A stretch of 34,066 nucleotides of DNA, taken from contig CAILUT010000029.1 of NCBI GenBank assembly GCA_903837495.1, positions 1 to 34,066 on the forward strand, in the 5' to 3' direction. The number at the start of each line of letters is the position of its first letter. Position 1 is the first letter of the stretch. A model generated the notes under the pieces. That model was given only the letters and a program-made list of their open reading frames with translations. It was not told where the DNA came from and searched no databases. This document shows, one piece after another, positions 8,743 through 16,722 of the stretch. The DNA is from an uncultured Flavobacteriales bacterium. Its GTDB lineage: Bacteria > Bacteroidota > Bacteroidia > CAIKAF01. The translations under genes were made by a program, and so were the position numbers.

Positions 8743-9288
8743 TTATTTTTGCTTGGCATTGTACTGCCGAACGATTTCACCTAAGTCGTCGGGGGTCATG
8801 TTTTTGTTCTGAAGCCTTTCGGTGCATTCGGGGCTCGATGTCATCAGTTCCGCCATTTGTTCTCTCCAGCGGTTTCCCCCGGTTTTAACCTCTTCCCAAT
8901 TTTCTGTTCCCCGAAGTCGGAAATACAATCGGTAGGCCGGCAAAGATTGGCCTTGATAATCGCGCAGGTATTCTTCTTCAACCAAGTCTATTCTCCCCAC
9001 CGCCAGTTCTTTCGCAAATGCCTGTTTTTTACCCAATTCAATTTTTACGTAGTGTAGGGAATCGGCTTGAAAGGCTTTTAAACCCATCAATGGCAGGTAT
9101 TTTTTTTCGGTTTCGCTGATTTTCAAGTAAATTTTGTCTTTCAATCCATCGCGAGAACGGTATCGCATTTCGCCCCGCAAGGTGTCGCCATTGTCAAGAA
9201 CCACATAGCCTTTAACTAAATCGGCGGTTTGTGCAAACAACCCTAGCGAAGAAAAAAGCAAAATCAAGACAGTAAAGAAACGCGGCAT
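8743..9288 (-). CDS. Secreted hypothetical protein
   Basis: A 181-aa protein with a Sec signal peptide (residues 1-20, ending LGLFAQ). The mature part begins ADLVKGYVVLDNGDTLRGEMRY; 'G-[YF]-[IV]-x-L-x-x-G-D-T-L-x-G' is a beta-strand pattern seen at the start of many uncharacterised exported Bacteroidota proteins. The remainder is charged, with no cysteine-rich, catalytic or membrane segment that I recognise. It lies between the M28 gene (14-nt gap) and the IPExxxVDY-like gene (2-nt gap) in the same operon. I do not assign a function. Confidence 0.8.
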   Translation of the reverse strand: MPRFFTVLILLFSSLGLFAQTADLVKGYVVLDNGDTLRGEMRYRSRDGLKDKIYLKISETEKKYLPLMGLKAFQADSLHYVKIELGKKQAFAKELAVGRIDLVEEEYLRDYQGQSLPAYRLYFRLRGTENWEEVKTGGNRWREQMAELMTSSPECTERLQNKNMTPDDLGEIVRQYNAKQK

Positions 9289-9302
9289 GGTTTAAAAAAG
9301 GG

Positions 9303-10328
9303 TTAAGGGGTTAATTCTCGACCCAGTACGGGTTCTTCGTAAAGTACTTGCAAAATTGTTTGTCCAACGGCTTTCAGGGTGGCGGGGTCTATGTTGTCCA
9401 GGTTGTCGTTGGCCGTATGCCAGTGCCCCGGAAATCCCATGGGCCGCGTTGGGTCGTAATTGATGATGTCGATGCTGGGAATCTTCGCTAGGGTATTGAT
9501 AAAATAGTGGTCGTCGGTAATGGGGCCATTGAGCTGAGCCATTTTAAAATACGGGGTGTAGCCTAATTTATGGGCGGTGGTCCACACTTTATGAACCACA
9601 TGTGGGGCGAACGAAACCGAGGCGCCTTCTTGATAAAATACGGCATCTTTTCCACCGACCATGTCCAGCAAAATGCCATACCGAGCAGCAATAGGTAAAG
9701 GTCTGTTTTTAGCCCAGTGTTGAGAACCTAGGCAATAGGTTTCGGGGTCGCCGCCGGAGTCTCCGTAATCTTCGGCATCAAAAAATACGATGTCAATGCC
9801 CGGAGCAGGTCCGCCCGAGGTGTCTCGGTGAATGGCGCGTGCAATTTCAAGTATTACCGCCACTCCGCTGGCCCCATCGTCGGCACCAAGAACCGGTTCT
9901 CCAGTTCCGGGCTTTCCTCTGTCGGCAAATGGGCGGCTGTCCCAATGGGCAAACAGCATAATCCTGTCCGTTCGGTTCGGATGTATTTGCGCCATGATGT
10001 TTCTAATTTTCAAGCCTTTTCCGGTGTAAGCCACCACGTTTGCGTCTTGAATGACCACCGCCTCGGTGTATTTTCTAAGTTCATTGATTAAATAATCGCC
10101 ACAGGCTTTGTGGGCTGGGGTGTTTGGAACCCGTGGCCCAAAGCCAATTTGGGCCTTTAAAAATACCATGGCGCTGTCGGAATTAAATTCCGGAACGGGT
10201 TTTTGAGGCAGTTCTGTTGGGCTGCTGGGTTCTCCCTTCGGTTCTTCCACCCTGGGTTCAACGCCTTTCCCCCCACAGCGGGTCAGAATCAAAATAAGTG
10301 CAAAAAGGGTTAGAATTCGAATTGCCAT
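9303..10328 (-). CDS. M28-family zinc peptidase / glutaminyl-peptide cyclotransferase-like lipoprotein
   Basis: A 341-aa exported lipoprotein with lipobox LTRC (Cys18), followed by a proline-rich linker to about residue 48. The zinc-hydrolase core has FAHWDSRPFAD (His129, Asp131), LGADDGASGVAV (bridging Asp151) and DIVFFDAEDYG (Glu187). Later come LLDMVGGKDAVFYQEG and ITDDHYFIN, the last likely holding a metal-binding His. The HWDSRPFAD form is typical of bacterial homologues of glutaminyl cyclase, which forms N-terminal pyroglutamate, rather than of broad aminopeptidases. The two activities cannot be separated by reading. It overlaps the end of cysS by 19 nt in another frame. Probable site of action is the periplasm or outer-membrane inner face. 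Confidence 0.88.
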   Translation of the reverse strand: MAIRILTLFALILILTRCGGKGVEPRVEEPKGEPSSPTELPQKPVPEFNSDSAMVFLKAQIGFGPRVPNTPAHKACGDYLINELRKYTEAVVIQDANVVAYTGKGLKIRNIMAQIHPNRTDRIMLFAHWDSRPFADRGKPGTGEPVLGADDGASGVAVILEIARAIHRDTSGGPAPGIDIVFFDAEDYGDSGGDPETYCLGSQHWAKNRPLPIAARYGILLDMVGGKDAVFYQEGASVSFAPHVVHKVWTTAHKLGYTPYFKMAQLNGPITDDHYFINTLAKIPSIDIINYDPTRPMGFPGHWHTANDNLDNIDPATLKAVGQTILQVLYEEPVLGRELTP

Positions 10329-11782
10329 GAGCTTGTGTCTTTTCCGTCTTTTACTACAATGCCGGCTTTGCTAAGCCGGTCGCGAATTAAATCGCTGGTG
10401 CCCCAGTCTTTTTTGATTCTGGCCTCGCGCCGAATTTCCAAAATCAATTCCATAACCTGTTCTAGAACCTCTTTGCCGCTGCTTTCTTGAATTTCATTTA
10501 GACCTAAAACGCGCACAAAATACCGTTCAAATTCTTGATTTAAGGTTTGAAGCACCTTTGGGCTCAGTTTTATATTCCCTGCTGCTGCAGATTGTATCCA
10601 TTTTGCTGCTTCAAACAGCTGAGCCACCAGGATGGGGCTGTTAAAATCGTCGTTCATGGCCTTGTGGCAACGTTCGGCCCAAACCTCAACCCCCGGATTT
10701 TCATTGCCTTCCGCTTTCAGTTCTTTTAGGGCTGAATAGGCTTGCGATAAGCGATGATAGCCTTTTTCTGCTGCCTGCAGTGCCTCTTCGCTCATGTCAA
10801 GGGTTGAACCATAGTGGGCTTGCATAAAGAAAAAGCGAATGGCTTGGGGAGAATAGCCGCGGCTCAGCAAAGCGTGCTTGCCGGTAATCAGATCGCCGGG
10901 CAACACAAAATTGCCGTCCGATTTGCTCATTTTTTTACCGTTAAGGGTTAGCATATTTCCGTGCATCCAGTATTGAACCGGACGGGAACAGCCGGTAGCG
11001 GCAACATTCTGTGCAATTTCACATTCGTGGTGCGGGAATTTCAAATCCATGCCTCCACCGTGAATGTCGAAGGGCATGCCCAGGTATTTGCTGCTCATCA
11101 CCGAACACTCCAAATGCCAGCCCGGAAATCCCTCTCCCCAGGGCGAAGGCCAGCGCATAATGTGTTCGGATGAGGCTTTTTTCCATAGGGCAAAGTCCAG
11201 GGAATCGCGTTTTTCAGATTGGCCGTCTAGGTCGCGGCTTCCGCTCATTAATTCGTCAATTTGCCTGCCGCTCAGTTCGCCATAGGCTTGGGTTTTTGAA
11301 AATTCCCGCACATCAAAATACACCGAACCATTGGTTTCGTAGGCCAAGCCCTTGGCCATAATCTGCTTCACCATTTCAATTTGCTCTACAATGTGTCCGG
11401 TAGCCGTTGGTTCAATAGATGGGGGGAAATTCCCAAAAATTCGCATTGCTTCATGAAACCCGTTGGTATATCGTTGAACGATTTCCATGGGTTCCAATTG
11501 TTCCAGCCGGGCTTTTTTCCCAATTTTATCTTCCCCTTCGTCCGCATCGTTTTCCAAATGTCCTACATCGGTGATGTTGCGCACGTACCGAACGGAATAG
11601 CCCAATTCGCGCAGCCATCGGTAAATTAAATCAAAAGAAGTAAAGGTGCGCAGGTTTCCTAGGTGTACATCGTTGTACACGGTGGGGCCACAAACGTACA
11701 TGCCGACTCGGGGCGGATTCAAGGGCTTGAAAAGCTCTTTTTGCCGGGTTAGTGAATTGTAAACCTGTAAATCTGCGTTCAT
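10310..11782 (-). CDS. cysS: Cysteinyl-tRNA synthetase
   Basis: Charges tRNA-Cys with cysteine in the cytoplasm; class I synthetase, 490 aa. Cys31 in YVCGPTVYN and the HLGN signature at 40-43 form the ATP site. Zinc ligands are Cys31, Cys226 (GWHLECSVM) and the HHEC motif at 251-254. KMSKS is at 284-288, followed by the DALR-type helical anticodon-binding region. The frame has a GTG at 11788, but the ATG at 11782 (MNADLQVYN) is preferred. A -7 box at 11803-11810 fits a short leader. It is first gene of the cysS-M28-hypothetical-IPExxxVDY-pyk operon. Confidence 0.97.
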   Translation of the reverse strand: MNADLQVYNSLTRQKELFKPLNPPRVGMYVCGPTVYNDVHLGNLRTFTSFDLIYRWLRELGYSVRYVRNITDVGHLENDADEGEDKIGKKARLEQLEPMEIVQRYTNGFHEAMRIFGNFPPSIEPTATGHIVEQIEMVKQIMAKGLAYETNGSVYFDVREFSKTQAYGELSGRQIDELMSGSRDLDGQSEKRDSLDFALWKKASSEHIMRWPSPWGEGFPGWHLECSVMSSKYLGMPFDIHGGGMDLKFPHHECEIAQNVAATGCSRPVQYWMHGNMLTLNGKKMSKSDGNFVLPGDLITGKHALLSRGYSPQAIRFFFMQAHYGSTLDMSEEALQAAEKGYHRLSQAYSALKELKAEGNENPGVEVWAERCHKAMNDDFNSPILVAQLFEAAKWIQSAAAGNIKLSPKVLQTLNQEFERYFVRVLGLNEIQESSGKEVLEQVMELILEIRREARIKKDWGTSDLIRDRLSKAGIVVKDGKDTSSWQFEF

Positions 11783-11802
11783 GAGCACGAATCTTAAAGG
11801 TA

Positions 11803-11810
11803 CGAAGATA
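11803..11810 (-). promoter_or_regulatory. Probable -7 element of the cysS operon promoter
   Basis: TATCTTCG matches TAnnTTTG at all but one fixed position and lies 20 nt upstream of the cysS ATG. No convincing TTTG is seen at -33, so this is moderate evidence. Confidence 0.45.
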
Positions 11811-11865
11811 GGGCTTTGCCTTCAGTTTTTTGGGGATTGGACTTCGATTTTACATGCATTTAAAG

Positions 11866-11970
11866 CGAAGTAGGCAGGCAGGAAAACAGGCATATTCTTG
11901 AATAAATTGTTTGCGGGTATGTATGCAGGCATCAAAGCACGAATATTCTTGGTTGCATTATCTGCGGCAT
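11866..11970. repeat. Degenerate copies of the CACGAATATTC repeat
   Basis: Two imperfect units sit left of the tRNA pair. The first contains ACAGGCATATTCTTG, AAATTG and TTTGCGGG. The second contains GCACGAATATTCTTG, ATTATCTGCGG. Both resemble the 39-nt unit of the array at 12313-12559 on the other side of the tRNAs (GGCACGAATATTCCTG then AAATTATCTGCGG). No open frame here looks real. Confidence 0.55.
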
Positions 11971-12007
11971 AAAAAAAAACGACTCCGAAAGGTCGGAGCC
12001 GTTTTTT
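11971..12007 (-). terminator. Intrinsic terminator of tRNA-Leu (bidirectional)
   Basis: A 10-bp stem, 11979-11988 pairing with 11993-12002 (one G-U on the minus strand), has loop AAGG. On the minus strand it is followed by nine T. On the plus strand it is followed by six T, so it could stop transcription from both sides. Confidence 0.88.
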
Positions 12008-12011
12008 GAAG

Positions 12012-12095
12012 TGCCCGGGAAGGGAATCGAACCCCCACGGTATTGCTACCACCGGATTTTGAGTCCGGCGCGTCTACCAGTTCCGCCACCCGGGC
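12012..12095 (-). tRNA. tRNA-Leu (anticodon CAA)
   Basis: An 84-nt class II tRNA. The acceptor stem GCCCGGG/CCCGGGC has discriminator A. The D arm contains AACTGGTAGACGC. The anticodon arm CCGGA-CTCAAAA-TCCGG gives anticodon CAA. A long variable arm (GGTAGCAATACC) is typical of tRNA-Leu. The T loop is TTCGATT. CCA is not encoded (A then C, followed by TTC). It diverges from tRNA-Arg at 12160 with a 64-nt shared promoter region. Confidence 0.95.
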
Positions 12096-12106
12096 TGAAC
12101 GGGGCA

Positions 12107-12152
12107 CAAAGATACATTATTTTAACTTTATCTACCAAATCGCATATCTTTG
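12107..12152. promoter_or_regulatory. Divergent tRNA promoters with mirrored -7 boxes
   Basis: TATCTTTG at 12145-12152 (plus, for tRNA-Arg) and the same TATCTTTG at 12107-12114 (minus, for tRNA-Leu) both match TAnnTTTG perfectly. They lie in the inverted repeat GGGCACAAAGATA / TATCTTTGTGCCC. A TTTA at 12121-12124 is 20 nt upstream of the plus-strand box and may act as its -33 element. The start sites would fall just before each tRNA. Confidence 0.75.
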
Positions 12153-12159
12153 TGCCCAA

Positions 12160-12231
12160 GGCCCCATAGTTCAAGGGATAGAACGAAAGTTTCCTAAACT
12201 TTAGATACAGGTTCGAGTCCTGTTGGGGCCA
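12160..12231 (+). tRNA. tRNA-Arg (anticodon CCU)
   Basis: A 72-nt tRNA. The acceptor stem GGCCCCA/TGGGGCC has discriminator A. The D arm is GTTC...GAAC. The anticodon arm AAAGT-TTCCTAA-ACTTT gives anticodon CCU. The T arm is CAGG-TTCGAGT-CCTG. CCA is not encoded. Confidence 0.95.
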
Positions 12232-12240
12232 CACCACCCT

Positions 12241-12266
12241 AAAAGCCCCTTTAATAGGGGCTTTTT
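12241..12266 (+). terminator. Intrinsic terminator of tRNA-Arg
   Basis: AAAAGCCCC, a 7-nt loop (TTTAATA), then GGGGCTTTTT: a GC-rich stem with an A/T extension and a T run, starting 9 nt after the tRNA end. Confidence 0.9.
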
Positions 12267-12312
12267 CGTTTAGAAAATCGAATTAATTTACGGCTTCTTT
12301 AATAGTTCAAAA

Positions 12313-12559
12313 AGTGCAGCCACGAATGCACGAATATTTTTGCCTAAATTATGTGCGGAAGTGTAGGCACGAATATTCCTGTCTAAATTATCTGCGGAAG
12401 TGCAGCCACGAATGCACGAATATTTACGCCTAAATTATGTGCGGAAGTGTAGGCACGAATATTCCTGTCTAAATTGTCTGCGGAAGTGTAGCCACGAATG
12501 CACGAAGATTTCCGCCTAAATTATGTGGGGCAGTGTAACCACGAATGAACAAAAATTCT
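12313..12559 (+). repeat. Tandem array of alternating 47-nt and 39-nt units (86-nt period)
   Basis: Units start at 12313 (47), 12360 (39), 12399 (47), 12446 (39), 12485 (47) and 12532 (partial). Each begins AGTGYAGSCACGAAT and ends AAATTATSTGCGGA. The 47-nt form differs by an 8-nt internal duplication (CACGAATGCACGAAT versus CACGAAT). The period-86 neighbours are nearly identical, so the pair was amplified as one unit. The array occupies most of the gap between the tRNA-Arg terminator and the hydrolase stop; no gene is seen in it. Confidence 0.9.
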
Positions 12560-12571
12560 AAGGGTACACTT

Positions 12572-13705
12572 TTAAGGCAACCACACCTTTTCGCTGCCTA
12601 CTATGCCATCCACAGAAAAGCGGGCAACCATCAAACCCGTTGCTTCCGAAGGAAGCTCCCATACCTCGTCTTCGCCTACGGCTCCATTTTTTTGGAAAAC
12701 AAGGCGGCCTTGAAGGTCAAACAGCTCCAAATGAATAAGGCCACCCTGATTCCAGGTCCACCGTCTTCCGTTTTGTTGAACCCATTGGGTTAAATGTATG
12801 GTTTCTGAGCCCAGGTAATTGCAGTTCTGGGTAAGGGCATCGGGCGAAGCATTGTTGATGGCTTGCAACACCGCAGCAGCGGGTTGTCCTTTGAGGAAAT
12901 GGTCGAGCCAGGGACGCACCACTCGAAAGGTCCTTCGATGTTGTTCGGCCCTATTTGCAATGCTGGGTGGGGTTAATAGTTCGCCCGCATCGCAGGCGGC
13001 ATCGGCATTCATAAAATAGCAATGCCCGCCTCCTTGAATAGAAACCATCACTTTGCAGTTGCTCAGGTTGTTGTAAATGGGTTGTTGGTGGGTGGCCAGT
13101 GGGGTAACTCCGTCGGCACTGCCAATCATGAGGAGGCAGGGAGCAGCAACTTGGCTTGCGGCTCCGGCCGCCGAAGGATTGGTTTCGGCAGCAGCAAAGG
13201 TAACCGTAGTTGCAAAAAGGGTAGGGGCATACGAGGCCGCCAGAAAGGTGGCTCCGCCTCCCATGGAATGCCCGCCGGCTGCCATTGCTGCAGACACTTT
13301 ACCAAATAAATAGGAATTGCTGTTTTGATTTTCTTGTTGAATGCGCTGTCCTAAAAATACCATGTCGCGCCCCAAGGCCTCGTGCGAAGGCAGAAATCCG
13401 GTTTCGGTTGATGGCAATACCATTATGTAACCAAGTGGAACAAGGCTGTCAACCATGTTTTTATAAGGACCTGTGCCTGTCAAGAATCCATGGCTCAGTA
13501 TAAAAACAGGGAATTGACCTTGGGCTACAGCGCTGCCCTGACCTCCAGAAGTGCTGGGGTACCAAATGTCGAAAGTAACGTTGCGGTTTCGTGAGGCATC
13601 TTGCCAGGTTTCACTTCGGTTTCCCAAGGCAAAAGGTTGAGCCATGCCCAGCTGAGCCAAGCCTAAAATTACGAGGAGCGGAAAATAAAATTTGCTGTTT
13701 ATCAT
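12572..13705 (-). CDS. Secreted PETase/cutinase-like alpha/beta hydrolase with T9SS type A sorting domain
   Basis: Exported serine esterase, 377 aa. The signal peptide is residues 1-22 (ending GMAQ). The fold has the oxyanion region LSHGF (70-74) and nucleophile elbow GHSMGGG (145-151, Ser147). The acid Asp198 lies in GSADGVTP, and the catalytic His228 in GGGHCYF. The GxSMGGG elbow and the run D-x-V-T-P, H-x-x-P-I-Y, G-G-x-H resemble polyester hydrolases of the cutinase/PETase/dienelactone hydrolase group. Chlorophyllase or PAF-acetylhydrolase relatives remain possible. From about residue 305 a separate beta domain (LELFDLQGRLVFQ ... KVWLP) matches T9SS type A signals, so it should be secreted and cell-attached or released. 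Substrate is unknown. Confidence 0.87.
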   Translation of the reverse strand: MINSKFYFPLLVILGLAQLGMAQPFALGNRSETWQDASRNRNVTFDIWYPSTSGGQGSAVAQGQFPVFILSHGFLTGTGPYKNMVDSLVPLGYIMVLPSTETGFLPSHEALGRDMVFLGQRIQQENQNSNSYLFGKVSAAMAAGGHSMGGGATFLAASYAPTLFATTVTFAAAETNPSAAGAASQVAAPCLLMIGSADGVTPLATHQQPIYNNLSNCKVMVSIQGGGHCYFMNADAACDAGELLTPPSIANRAEQHRRTFRVVRPWLDHFLKGQPAAAVLQAINNASPDALTQNCNYLGSETIHLTQWVQQNGRRWTWNQGGLIHLELFDLQGRLVFQKNGAVGEDEVWELPSEATGLMVARFSVDGIVGSEKVWLP

Positions 13706-13789
13706 GCCTGTTGATAATTGAATTTAGTAAAAATAAGGTCAAAAAATGGAGCTAAAAAACACGCCCTTTCCATAGCGCTTATCCCTTTT

Positions 13790-16543
13790 TTAATACCGCT
13801 TTTGGGGCAGTAAATTCACATGCCCTAAGAATACCTTCGGCTTATTGTTGTTGTCAACAATTCGGATTCGATACACATAGACCCCTTGAGCTAAGGTTTC
13901 GCCCGTGTTTCGGTCAAGACCGTTCCACCCTTTTTCGGGGTCGTTGCTGAAATACAACTCCTGACCCCAACGGTCAAAAATCCACATTTGGAAGGTTCTC
14001 CAGTTCACCCCATAGGCCGTAAAGAGCTCGTTTAGCCCATCGCTGCTTGGAGTAAACGCATTGGGAATGTAAATGGAGGTTTCGTCTTTAATGCGAATGG
14101 GGAATTGGATGCTGTCGATGCAACCGCTGGAGTTGGTTACCACCAAAATACCCGTGTAGTTGCCGGCTTTGTTGAAGTAATACGAGAAAACAGAGTCGGT
14201 ACTTGATGTTTCGCCGACAATGGTCCACTGTCTGCTCACGATATTGGATTGTGAGGCATCAATGAACGTAACCAATGGGTCGAGCATGTTTGGATTTTGA
14301 GGACTAAATGTGGGTATAACCTGGGGTGTTGGTAGAACCACAAACGATTTTGTGAGGGTGTCGGAGCAATTAAATGCATTGGTAACAATTAGGGTTGCCG
14401 TAAAGGTTCCATTGTAGTACACGGCCGACGGATTGGCATCGCCGGTTGTAATTCCCCGATCTAAATCCCATTGATAGGTTAGCATGCTGCCACTTCCGGG
14501 CTGACTTATATTAATAAAGGGCACCAAGGCCGGATCGCAAAACGGGTCGTTAACCAGAAAATTTGCTGCGGGGTCATGGTGAATGTGGATAATGACATTG
14601 TCCACCGCAACCTGTCCGCAGCTGTCGGTGACGGAGATGGTATAGGTTGTTGTATCGGCAGGGAGCAAGTTGGATCGGTTCAGAGTTGAAACCCCATCGG
14701 CCCACTGATAATTTAACACAGGCCAACCACCGCTTGCAACTGGATTTATGCCAACCGCAAGTCGAGGGCAGTTTATAAATAGGTCTGGTCCTGCATCTAC
14801 CTTTAAGGAATCTAAATTCCGGATGGTTAAGGTGGCCGTGAAAGGGTCTAGCGTTCCATCGCATAAGGTATCTACAATTCCAATAATCAAAGTCTCATTG
14901 CCTTCTGCTATTCCATCTAAAAAGGGACTTATGCTTATGGTTACTGTGGTTTGGTTGGGAGCGAAGTTTATAAGTGGGGCAATGGCCTGGAAATCTTGCC
15001 CATTGCTTGCCGTGCCTGTTATTTGAATGGGATAGGTTTTGGCTAGGGGAACAGAAATGCTCCTCGAAATTTGCAAGGTGGCTGTTCCGCATCCTTCAAT
15101 AACGCTGCTGGGGCTAAAGCCAACAAATCCGAAACCAGCGGTAACAGGTTCAATAAAATCAACGTACAACGAATCTGATTTGGTGTTTCCACAGGTATCG
15201 GTTACCGTAAATCTGACGTATCTATCTGAGGTGGGTACATAAAAGTACGAGGTGGTTGTTGAGGCTCCATTGTCCCAATTAAATTGGTATCCTGGGGCTC
15301 CACCTGAATATTGGCCTTGCAAAAGATGTCCGTTGCAATCAATAACGGTATCGTTCCCTGCATTTACCTGCAGAGGTTGATAGTCGTCAATGTAAAAGGT
15401 AATGCCTGTCGAGCCCGAATTGCAGCCCCCTTGCACATTGATGGTAATGGTTTCTTGTCCTTCTAGCAAAAGGTCAAGAATAGGAATGATGTCTAAGGTG
15501 TCGGTGGCTTGCCCTGCCGCAAAGGTAATGGTGGTGGGCAGCAGTTGGTAATCTGTTCCATTGGTGGCCGAGCCGCCGATGGTTAAATTCACACTTAAGG
15601 CTTGGCTTATTCCGGCCGTGCGGGTAATAATGAGTTGGGCCGAGCCGCAGCCTTCGGTCAAGATGGTGTCGCTGGCACTGGTTGTATTGTTGGCTACCGA
15701 TAAAACCAAGTTGTTTGAGCTAAAGCTTCCGGCTTCTAAAAATACAGCAGAATTTAAGGCTCCATCAATGATGTCGGCTACCGCCAAGGTAATGGTGTAG
15801 GTTGAGCAAGGCACCACCCGCGCTTCTGCCCACAAGGGAACGGTGGCCCCGCCAAAACCGTGTCCGTTGTTTTGATTGCAGTTGTCCACATAATATTGGC
15901 AGTTGGTGCAAGGTCCTGACCCACAAGCCCAGGATTGACCATTGTTTACTGAATTGATGGTTACCGGTTGAGTGGTGTTGGGTACCATCGCCACATTGGT
16001 GTTGGAGTAATTTCCGCCCTGGGGATTTGGCCCAGTCAAGAAAAAAGCGAAAATATCGTTGAATTGGGTGGTAACGTAGTTGTTGTATTCCTTAGAGGCA
16101 AAGACATAGCGAAATCGAAGGGTGTCGCCCTGAGGAACAAAATTAAAGGTAAGTACTGCCGCATTGTTTGTATTGGCAAAATTGCCGTAAATGGATTGGT
16201 AGTAAGAGGACAAAGGAGCCCAACCCGGGGTTCCTGCGCTAACGATGTTCGCATTTGGGAAAAACCCATTGGGAGGATTGATTTGACCTGTGGATAAAAC
16301 AATGCCATTGGTTAGGCCAAGGTTGGAATTGTTGCCACTAAAGGCCCCTATCTGTGTTATGGGATTGCCCTGAAAAGTTACGTTGCTCACCTGCAAGCCC
16401 TGCCCAATCAAGGTGTTTTGAACGTAATTTGTAGGGGTTTGCCCGGTAGAGGTGGTAACCTGACCTGAAGCGGTTTGAAAGGAAATTCCAATCAAAAGGG
16501 CTGACAAAAACAGCAAGAATTGCAGGGTTATCCGGTTGGGCAT
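13790..16543 (-). CDS. Large secreted adhesin-like protein with gliding-motility (T9SS type B) C-terminal domain
   Basis: A 917-aa exported protein with a signal peptide of about 27 residues (ending TASGQ). Residues of about 35-270 match a choice-of-anchor L domain (NGIVLSTGQI, LTFNFVPQGDTLRFRYVFAS, KEYNNYV). Two Calx-beta-like repeats follow (about 290-375 and 475-570), each with SATNGTDYQ- or TASNGQDFQ-type and EGQET- or EGNET-type motifs. They alternate with Ig-like segments (VNAGNDTVIDC, VDAGPDLFINC) and then PKD-like domains (VTNAFNCSDT). The final about 95 residues (IYIPNAFTPSSDGLNE, IFDRWGQELYFS, GWNG, GVYVYRI) are the CHU_C/type B sorting domain. It probably works at the cell surface; its ligand is unknown. 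It has its own promoter. Confidence 0.93.
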   Translation of the reverse strand: MPNRITLQFLLFLSALLIGISFQTASGQVTTSTGQTPTNYVQNTLIGQGLQVSNVTFQGNPITQIGAFSGNNSNLGLTNGIVLSTGQINPPNGFFPNANIVSAGTPGWAPLSSYYQSIYGNFANTNNAAVLTFNFVPQGDTLRFRYVFASKEYNNYVTTQFNDIFAFFLTGPNPQGGNYSNTNVAMVPNTTQPVTINSVNNGQSWACGSGPCTNCQYYVDNCNQNNGHGFGGATVPLWAEARVVPCSTYTITLAVADIIDGALNSAVFLEAGSFSSNNLVLSVANNTTSASDTILTEGCGSAQLIITRTAGISQALSVNLTIGGSATNGTDYQLLPTTITFAAGQATDTLDIIPILDLLLEGQETITINVQGGCNSGSTGITFYIDDYQPLQVNAGNDTVIDCNGHLLQGQYSGGAPGYQFNWDNGASTTTSYFYVPTSDRYVRFTVTDTCGNTKSDSLYVDFIEPVTAGFGFVGFSPSSVIEGCGTATLQISRSISVPLAKTYPIQITGTASNGQDFQAIAPLINFAPNQTTVTISISPFLDGIAEGNETLIIGIVDTLCDGTLDPFTATLTIRNLDSLKVDAGPDLFINCPRLAVGINPVASGGWPVLNYQWADGVSTLNRSNLLPADTTTYTISVTDSCGQVAVDNVIIHIHHDPAANFLVNDPFCDPALVPFINISQPGSGSMLTYQWDLDRGITTGDANPSAVYYNGTFTATLIVTNAFNCSDTLTKSFVVLPTPQVIPTFSPQNPNMLDPLVTFIDASQSNIVSRQWTIVGETSSTDSVFSYYFNKAGNYTGILVVTNSSGCIDSIQFPIRIKDETSIYIPNAFTPSSDGLNELFTAYGVNWRTFQMWIFDRWGQELYFSNDPEKGWNGLDRNTGETLAQGVYVYRIRIVDNNNKPKVFLGHVNLLPQKRY

Positions 16544-16560
16544 GGGATATTATGTAAAGG

Positions 16561-16593
16561 TAAAGTTAAACTTTTTTTCGTTGTTGTTTCAAA
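16561..16593 (-). promoter_or_regulatory. Promoter of the 917-aa adhesin gene
   Basis: -7 box TAACTTTA at 16561-16568 and TTTG at 16590-16593 on the minus strand, 21 nt apart, fit the Bacteroidota promoter spacing. The ATG is 18 nt downstream of the -7 box. Confidence 0.6.
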
Positions 16594-16616
16594 ATCTATT
16601 CATTTTGAATTGCTTG

Positions 16617-16639
16617 ACAGCCTAAGGCGGCTGTTTTTT
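16617..16639 (+). terminator. Orphan terminator-like hairpin upstream of the lipase gene
   Basis: ACAGCC - loop TAAGGC - GGCTGT followed by six T on the plus strand. No plus-strand gene lies upstream, so it may shield the lipase promoter from antisense readthrough or end a short antisense RNA. A weak -7-like TTTCTTTG follows at about 16653-16660. Confidence 0.55.
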
Positions 16640-16722
16640 CTGTGTATATCGATTTCTTTGTGTACTTTAACACAAGACAAAAAACGTTGGCAAAACGCTG
16701 TATGTCGCAAATTTTATCAAGT

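Noticed and set aside
11822-12237. Short minus-strand open frames over the tRNA genes
   Set aside because: They are translations of the tRNA and terminator sequence.
12313-12559. CRISPR array
   Set aside because: The segments between shared motifs are themselves repeated rather than unique spacers, unit lengths alternate 47/39, and no cas genes are present.
13752-13775. Terminator downstream of the 917-aa adhesin gene
   Set aside because: Only a weak CGC/GCG stem precedes the T run on the minus strand; too little support to list as a feature.
16614-16655. Proteobacterial-type promoter (TTGACA with TATATC)
   Set aside because: The spacing of about 24 nt is too long, TTGACA overlaps the hairpin, and this lineage uses TTTG/TAnnTTTG promoters.
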